Shown: one piece after another, positions 58,787-64,000 of the stretch | Position numbering within the stretch: position 1 is the first letter of the stretch | Layout of the letters: every line of letters begins with the position of its first letter | Assembly: GCA_023634235.1 (NCBI GenBank) | Contig: JAMKCF010000018.1 | Span: 12,832,932 to 12,896,931, forward strand | Direction of reading: 5' to 3' | DNA length: 64,000 bases | DNA from: Pisaster brevispinus | Taxonomy: Eukaryota > Echinodermata > Asteroidea > Forcipulatida > Asteriidae | Program-made: the position numbers and the translations under genes | The notes under the pieces: model-generated | Databases searched by the model: none | What the model was told of the DNA's origin: nothing | The model's input: only the letters and a program-made list of their open reading frames with translations

Positions 58787-59438
58787 CAGATTTTGCTCTT
58801 GTTTTAAGAAAGAATGCATAAGAGGTGAAAACAAATAAAAAACAGAGTCCTTTGATATCAACACTTTGTGTTGTGTTTTGCTTATTTCTAATATGAGTAG
58901 CTATTTTCTCTCAGTGATTTATTTTCTCACTTTTTGTAATATTTAATTGAAGCTTTTAGCATGATTGCAAAGCTTACCTGTGTCTAACCATCCAACTTAA
59001 AGAAATTAGCCAAATTTATTGTTTGCATGAAATCACCGAGCAACGGAGAACTGTTGATAGTATAACACATTGTGAGAAACGACTCCTTCTGAAGTAACAT
59101 AGTTTTTGAGAAAGAGGTAAATTCTCCCTCTAATATTACAGACATCGGGGCATTTGAAAGCACTCAAAATCACTCAAATTTGTGCAACAAGGGTATTCTC
59201 TTCGTAAAGCCTTTTATTACGCATCTTTCAATATTCTCTTGCAACTACAAATGAGGAATTGAGTCCAAATTTTCACAGATTTGTTATTGTTATTGCTTAT
59301 GTTGGGATACACCAAGTAGAATACTGGTCATTAACAATAACATTTAACCATTTTGGGGCAAAGCTGTTCAGAGAAGACAAGAGAGGGCGCTTTTCTATGA
59401 CTTCCGGTGATCTGGTAGAATCTGGGAGAACTTCCGGT
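58787..59438 (+). other. Copy B 3' end region
   Basis: Matches copy A 47650-48310, including AATAAA at 58834-58839. No gene. Two ACTTCCGGT sites at 59400-59408 and 59430-59438, as in copy A. Confidence 0.6.
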
Positions 59439-59462
59439 GATTGGTCAACCAGGATAAGTCCT
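59439..59462 (-). repeat. Right terminal inverted repeat, copy B
   Basis: Same as in copy A; 16 G follow at 59464-59479. Confidence 0.78.
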
Positions 59463-59488
59463 CGGGGGGGGGGGGGGGGTGATGACCC

Positions 59489-59590
59489 ATTCCCAGGAGG
59501 TCTCCCGTCCAAGTACTGACCTGGCCAGACGCTGCTTAACTTCGGTGATCAAACGAGAACCGGTGTTTTCAGCGTAGTATGGCCGTAGAC
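59489..59590 (-). pseudogene. 5S rRNA gene 5' part, right of transposon B
   Basis: Begins with target duplicate ATTCCCAGG (59489-59497) and runs to the 5' end GTAGAC. With the fragment at 40667-40692 it makes up the gene first hit by the element. Confidence 0.85.
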
Positions 59591-59670
59591 AAACTGCTTA
59601 CATAAATGTATGTGCTTAATGGTTAATTTCAAGTTTCTGTTAGTCTAAAAAGGACGAAAACAAAATAGAT

Positions 59671-59788
59671 GTCTACGGCACCCGGTATTCCCATGAGGTC
59701 TCCCGTCCAAGTACTGACCTGGCCAGACGCTGCTTAACTTCGGTGATCAAACGAGAACCGGTGTTTTCAGCGTAGTTTGGCCGTAGAC
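59671..59788 (-). rRNA. 5S rRNA gene, distal 1
   Basis: Full length; GTAGTTTGG variant; AGTATTCC-type end is CCCATGAGG. Confidence 0.86.
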
Positions 59789-59877
59789 AAACTGCTTTCA
59801 TACATTTATGTGCTTAATGGTTAATTTCAAGTTTCTGTTAGTCAAAAAAGGAAAAAAAAAACTGAAACAAAATAGAT

Positions 59878-59994
59878 GTCTACGGCACCCAGTATTCCAA
59901 TGAGGTCTCCCGTCCAAGTACTGACCTGGCCCGACGCTGCTTAACTTCGGTGATCAAACGAGAACCGGGTTTTCAGCGTAGTATGGCCGTAGAC
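59878..59994 (-). rRNA. 5S rRNA gene, distal 2
   Basis: One base short at ACCGGG; CCCAGTATTCCAATGAGG end. Confidence 0.84.
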
Positions 59995-60074
59995 AAACCG
60001 CTTTCATAAATGTATGTGCTTAATGGTTAATTTCAAGTTTCTGTTTTGCAAAAAAGGACGAAAACAAAATAGAT

Positions 60075-60192
60075 GTCTACGGCACCCGGTATTCCCAGGA
60101 GGTCTCCCGTCCAAGTACTGACCTGGCCAGACGCTGCTTAACTTCGGTGATCAAACGAGAACCGGTGTTTTAAGCGTAGTATGGCCGTAGAC
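60075..60192 (-). rRNA. 5S rRNA gene, distal 3
   Basis: Full length, near consensus. Confidence 0.88.
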
Positions 60193-60278
60193 AAACTGCT
60201 TTCATACATTTATGTGCTTAATGGTTAATTTCAAGTTTCTGTTAGTCAAAAAAGGAAAAAAACAAAAACAAAATAGAT

Positions 60279-60396
60279 GTCTAAGGCACCCGGTATTCCC
60301 AGGAGGTCTCCCGTCCAAGTACTGACTTGGCCCGACGCTACTTAACTCCGGTTATAAAGCGAGAACCGGTGTTTTCAGCATAGTATGGCCGTAGAC
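60279..60396 (-). rRNA. 5S rRNA gene, distal 4 (TTATAAAG class)
   Basis: GTCTAAGGC end and CCGGTTATAAAGCG variant in the box A side loop. Confidence 0.82.
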
Positions 60397-60476
60397 AAAC
60401 TTCTTATATAAAATTACATGGTTAATGATTTTCTTCAAGTTTCTGTTAGTCAAAAAAGGAGAATAACAAACTGGAT

Positions 60477-60593
60477 GTCTGCGACACCCGGTATTCCCAG
60501 GAGGTCTCCCGTCCAAGTACTGACCAGGCCCGATGCTGCTTAACTTCGGTGATCAAACGAGAACCGGTGTTTTCAGCGTAGTATGCCGTAGAC
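60477..60593 (-). rRNA. 5S rRNA gene, distal 5
   Basis: GTCTGCGACACC end; one base lost in GTATGCCGTAG. Confidence 0.82.
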
Positions 60594-60683
60594 AAACTGC
60601 TTTCATACATTTATGTGCCTAACGGTTAATATCAAGTTCTGTTAGTCAAAAAAGGAAAAAAAAACCAACAAAACAAAATAGAT

Positions 60684-60801
60684 GTCTACGGCACCCGGTA
60701 TTCCCAGGAGGTCTCCCGTCCAAGTACTGACCTGGCCAGACGCTGCTTAACTTCGGTGATCAAACGAGAACCGGTGTTTTCAGCATAGTATGGCCGTAGA
60801 C
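60684..60801 (-). rRNA. 5S rRNA gene, distal 6
   Basis: Full length, near consensus. Confidence 0.87.
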
Positions 60802-60887
60802 AAACTGCTTTTATACATTTATGTGCTTAATGGTTAATTTCAAGTTTCTGTTAGTCAAAAAAGGAACAAAAAACAAAACAAATAGAT

Positions 60888-61005
60888 GTCTACGGCACCC
60901 GGTATTGCCAGGAGGTCTCCCGTCCAAGTACTGACCTGGCCCGACGCTACTTAACTCCGGTTATAAAGCGAGAACCGGTGTTTTCAGCATAGTATGGCCG
61001 TAGAC
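60888..61005 (-). rRNA. 5S rRNA gene, distal 7 (TTATAAAG class)
   Basis: TTATAAAG class with a private GGTATTGCCAGG. Confidence 0.82.
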
Positions 61006-61085
61006 AAACTTCTTATATAAAATTACACGGTTAATGATTTTCTTCAAGTTTCTGTTAGTCAAAAAAGGAGAATAACAAACTGGAT

Positions 61086-61203
61086 GTCTGCGACACCCGG
61101 TATTCCCAGGAGGTCTGCCGTCCAAGTACTGACCTGGCCCGACGCTGCTTAACTCCGGTTATAAAGCGAGAACCGGTGTTTTCAGCATAGTACGGCCGTA
61201 GAC
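61086..61203 (-). rRNA. 5S rRNA gene, distal 8 (TTATAAAG class)
   Basis: GTCTGCGACACC end and AGTACGGCC near the 5' end. Confidence 0.82.
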
Positions 61204-61284
61204 AAACTTCTCATATAAAATTACGTGCTTAATGGTTTTCGACAAGTTTCTGTTAGTCAAAAAAAGGAGAATAACAAACTGGAT

Positions 61285-61402
61285 GTCTACGGCACCCGGT
61301 ATTCCCAGGAGGTCTCCCGTCCAAGTACTGACCTGGCCCGACGCTGCTTAACTCCGGTGATCAAACGAGAACCGGTGTTTTCAGCGTAGTATGGCCGTTG
61401 AC
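61285..61402 (-). rRNA. 5S rRNA gene, distal 9
   Basis: Full length; 5' end GTTGAC. Confidence 0.85.
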
Positions 61403-61482
61403 AAACTGCTTTCATAAATTTATGTGCTTAATGGTTAGTTTCAAGTTTCTGTTTTGCAAAAAAGGACGAAAACAAACTGGAT

Positions 61483-61600
61483 GTCTACGGCACCCGGTAT
61501 TCCCAGGAGGTCTCCCGTCCAAGTACTGACCTGGCCAGACGCTGCTTAACTTCGGTGATCAAACGAGAACCGGTGTTTTCAGCGTAGTATGGCCGTAGAC
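61483..61600 (-). rRNA. 5S rRNA gene, distal 10
   Basis: Full length, near consensus. Confidence 0.88.
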
Positions 61601-61688
61601 AAACTGCTTTCATACATTTATGTGCTTAATGGTTAATTTCAAGTTTGTGTTAGTCAAAAAAGGAACAAAAAACCGAAACAAAATAGAT

Positions 61689-61806
61689 GTCTACGGCACC
61701 CGGTATTCCCAGGAGGTCTCCCGTCCAAGTACTGACCTGGCCCGACGCTGCTTAACTCCGGTTATAAAGCGAGAACCGGTGTTTTCAGCATAGTATGGCC
61801 GTAGAC
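61689..61806 (-). rRNA. 5S rRNA gene, distal 11 (TTATAAAG class)
   Basis: Full length apart from the class-specific changes. Confidence 0.84.
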
Positions 61807-61886
61807 AAACTGCTTTCATACATTTATGTGCTTAATGGTTAATTTCAAGTTTCTGTTAGTCAAAAAAGGACGAAAACAAAATAGAT

Positions 61887-62004
61887 GTCTACGGCACCCG
61901 GTATTCCCAGGAGATCTCCCGTCCAAGTACTGACCAGGCCCGATGCTGCTTTACTTCGGTGATCAAACGAGAACCGGTGTTTTCAGCGTAGTATGGCCGT
62001 AGAC
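61887..62004 (-). rRNA. 5S rRNA gene, distal 12
   Basis: Full length; AGGAGATCTCCC in box C. Confidence 0.85.
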
Positions 62005-62091
62005 AAACTGCTTTCATACATTTATGTGCTTAATGGTTAATTTCAAGTTTCTGTTAGTCAAAAAAGGAACAAAAAACAAAACAAAATAGAT

Positions 62092-62209
62092 GTCTACGGC
62101 ACCCGGTATTCCCAGGAGGTCTGCCGTCCAAGTACTGACCTGGCCCGACGCTGCTTAACTCCGGTTATAAAGCGAGAACCGGTGTTTTCAGCATAGTACG
62201 GCCGTAGAC
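62092..62209 (-). rRNA. 5S rRNA gene, distal 13 (TTATAAAG class)
   Basis: AGGTCTGCCGTCC in box C. Confidence 0.82.
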
Positions 62210-62290
62210 AAACTTCTCATATAAAATTACGTGCTTAATGGTTTTCGACAAGTTTCTGTTAGTCAAAAAAAGGAGAATAACAAACTGGAT

Positions 62291-62408
62291 GTCTACGGCA
62301 CCCGGTATTCCCAGGAGGTCTCCCGTCCAAGTACTGACCTGGCCAGACGCTGCTTAACTTCGGTGATCAAACGAGAACCGGTGTTTTCAGCGTAGTTTGG
62401 CCGTAGAC
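62291..62408 (-). rRNA. 5S rRNA gene, distal 14
   Basis: GTAGTTTGG variant as in distal 1. Confidence 0.86.
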
Positions 62409-62497
62409 AAACTGCTTTCATACATTTATGTGCTTAATGGTTAATTTCAAGTTTCTGTTAGTCAAAAAAGGAAAAAAAAAACTGAACCAAAATAGAT

Positions 62498-62615
62498 GTC
62501 TACGGCACCCAGTATTCCAATGAGGTCTCCCGTCCAAGTACTGACCTGGCCCGACGCTGCTTAACTTCGGTGATCAAACGAGAACCGGTGTTTTAAGCGT
62601 AGTATGGCCGTAGAC
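62498..62615 (-). rRNA. 5S rRNA gene, distal 15
   Basis: CCAATGAGG end as in distal 2. Confidence 0.84.
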
Positions 62616-62701
62616 AAACTGCTTTCATACATTTCTGTGCTTAATGGTTAATTTCAAGTTTCTGTTAGTCAAAAAAGGAAAAAAACAAAAACAAAATAGA
62701 T

Positions 62702-62819
62702 GTCTAAGGCACCCGGTATTCCCAGGAGGTCTCCCGTCCAAGTACTGACCTGGCCCGACGCTACTTAACTCCGGTTATAAAGCGAGAACCGGTGTTTTCA
62801 GCATAGTATGGCCGTAGAC
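62702..62819 (-). rRNA. 5S rRNA gene, distal 16 (TTATAAAG class)
   Basis: GTCTAAGGC end; second copy of the marker unit distal 4. Confidence 0.82.
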
Positions 62820-62899
62820 AAACTTCTTATATAAAATTACATGGTTAATGATTTTCTTCAAGTTTCTGTTAGTCAAAAAAGGAGAATAACAAACTGGAT

Positions 62900-63016
62900 G
62901 TCTGCGACACCCGGTATTCCCAGGAGGTCTCCCGTCCAAGTACTGACCAGGCCCGATGCTGCTTAACTTCGGTGATCAAACGAGAACCGGTGTTTTCAGC
63001 GTAGTATGCCGTAGAC
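62900..63016 (-). rRNA. 5S rRNA gene, distal 17
   Basis: Second copy of distal 5, with the same lost base. Confidence 0.82.
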
Positions 63017-63105
63017 AAACTGCTTTCATACATTTATGTGCCTAACGGTTAATATCAAGTTCTGTTAGTCAAAAAAGGAAAAAAAAACAACAAAACAAAA
63101 TAGAT

Positions 63106-63223
63106 GTCTACGGCACCCGGTATTCCCAGGAGATCTCCCGTCCAAGTACTGACCTGGCCAGACGCTGCTTAACTTCGGTGATCAAACGAGAACCGGTGTT
63201 TTCAGCGTAGTATGGCCGTAGAC
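63106..63223 (-). rRNA. 5S rRNA gene, distal 18
   Basis: AGGAGATCTCCC in box C. Confidence 0.85.
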
Positions 63224-63310
63224 AAACTGCTTTCATACATTTATGTGCTTAATGGTTAATTTCAAGTTTCTGTTAGTCAAAAAAGGAACAAAAAACAAAA
63301 CAAAATAGAT

Positions 63311-63428
63311 GTCTACGGCACCCGGTATTCCCAGGAGGTCTGCCGTCCAAGTACTGACCTGGCCCGACGCTGCTTAACTCCGGTTATAAAGCGAGAACCG
63401 GTGTTTTCAGCATAGTACGGCCGTAGAC
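63311..63428 (-). rRNA. 5S rRNA gene, distal 19 (TTATAAAG class)
   Basis: Same as distal 13. Confidence 0.82.
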
Positions 63429-63509
63429 AAACTTCTCATATAAAATTACGTGCTTAATGGTTTTCGACAAGTTTCTGTTAGTCAAAAAAAGGAGAATAAC
63501 AAACTGGAT

Positions 63510-63627
63510 GTCTACGGCACCCGGTATTCCCAGGAGGTCTCCCGTCCAAGTACTGACCTGGCCCGACGCTGCTTAACTTCGGTGATCAAACGAGAACCGG
63601 TGTTTTCAGCGTAGTATGGCCGTAGAC
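63510..63627 (-). rRNA. 5S rRNA gene, distal 20
   Basis: Full length, array consensus. Confidence 0.89.
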
Positions 63628-63707
63628 AAACTGCTTTCATAAATTTATGTGCTTAATGGTTAATTTCAAGTTTCTGTTTTGCAAAAAAGGACGAAAACAA
63701 AATAGAT

Positions 63708-63825
63708 GTCTACGGCACCCGGTATTCCCAGGAGGTCTCCCGTCCAAGTACTGACCTGGCCAGACGCTGCTTAACTTCGGTGATCAAACGAGAACCGGTG
63801 TTTTCAGCGTAGTATGGCCGTAGAC
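63708..63825 (-). rRNA. 5S rRNA gene, distal 21
   Basis: Full length, near consensus. Confidence 0.88.
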
Positions 63826-63913
63826 AAACTGCTTTCATACATTTATGTGCTTAATGGTTAATTTCAAGTTTCTGTTAGTCAAAAAAGGAACAAAAAAACG
63901 AAACAAAATAGAT

Positions 63914-64000
63914 GTCTACGGCACCCGGTATTCCCAGGAGGTCTCCCGTCCAAGTACTGACCTGGCCCGACGCTGCTTAACTCCGGTTATAAAGCGAGAA
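63914..64000 (-). rRNA. 5S rRNA gene, distal 22 (cut by window edge)
   Basis: 3' part only; TTATAAAG class. Confidence 0.82.

Larger units (their letters stand above)
48966..59488 (+). mobile_element. DNA transposon copy B, inserted in a 5S rRNA gene
   Basis: 10523 bp, flanked by ATTCCCAGG at 48957-48965 and 59489-59497. Same TIR cores (48980-48990; 59452-59462), CCAAT repeats and gene as copy A, about 99 percent alike by eye in exon 3 (9 differences in 1076 bp). It keeps the 3' exons that A lost, but lacks 215 bp of the 5' region, has a frameshift in exon 1 and an in-frame TAG in exon 9, and contains a foldback insertion and a LINE fragment. Its right flank is the original one; its left flank is a duplicate of A's. 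Confidence 0.8.
59591..64000 (-). repeat. 5S rDNA tandem array, - strand, distal part
   Basis: About 22 further units of 195-210 bp to the window edge. Spacers here often carry longer A-rich runs (GGAAAAAAAAACTG). A variant gene class with CCGGTTATAAAGCGAG in place of CGGTGATCAAACGAG is confined to this block. A 12-unit higher-order repeat of 2423 bp is visible (marker GTCTAAGGC at 60279 and 62702). Confidence 0.92.

Noticed and set aside
40693..59488. Two independent transposon insertions at one 5S site
   Set aside because: Both copies share the same rare left flank, and A's right flank equals the left-hand array; a tandem duplication explains this.

Overview
The window is metazoan nuclear DNA. 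It has TTAGGG telomere-type repeats, hundreds of tandem 5S rRNA genes and an intron-rich gene with GT-AG splice sites and C2H2 zinc fingers. There are no bacterial genes. The species cannot be fixed from the sequence; the protein family (DUF6729-like) is one I know from fishes, amphioxus and other marine animals, so a marine invertebrate is a reasonable guess.

Layout. (1) 1-3060: telomere-type DNA, with degenerate modules around a perfect run of 216 TTAGGG units (751-2046). The G-rich strand reads into the window, so this is not a normal left chromosome end. (2) 3084-9543: 33 5S rRNA genes on the + strand, many degenerate, joined directly to the telomeric repeats. (3) 9585-11335: a non-coding insert rich in TGACGTCA palindromes and hairpins. 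(4) 11374-11464: a broken 5S gene and a 17-bp inverted repeat where the array changes strand. (5) 11470-40692: about 147 5S units on the - strand, built from nested higher-order repeats of 1.4 to 3.2 kb. (6) 40693-48361 and 48966-59488: two copies, A (7.7 kb) and B (10.5 kb), of one large DNA transposon sitting inside a 5S rRNA gene, separated by about 595 bp of 5S array. (7) 59498-64000: the - strand 5S array resumes and runs off the window.

The transposon is the most interesting object. Its ends carry an inverted repeat (core AGGACTTATCC), and it is flanked by a 9-bp duplication, ATTCCCAGG, of 5S gene sequence. An uninterrupted sister of the target unit is still present near 37081. It encodes a nine-exon protein of about 1406 codons: two C2H2 fingers, a Cys-rich DUF6729-like region, an RNase-H-like DDE transposase core (D565, D634, E827 with a D-x2-H motif), an acidic linker and a C-terminal Cys cluster. 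The element ends themselves look like the 5S internal promoter region. A and B share the same left junction with the array, so they arose by tandem duplication of one insertion (8273-bp unit), probably by unequal exchange between 5S repeats.

Both copies are damaged, in complementary ways. A keeps the 5' region and fingers but lost 3.1 kb, including the last exon. B keeps the 3' exons but lost a TATA-containing segment, has a frameshift between the fingers and carries an in-frame TAG. B also hosts a foldback insertion with a 14-bp target duplication and a 5'-truncated LINE fragment. All calls are by eye; protein family names rest on remembered family features and were not searched.
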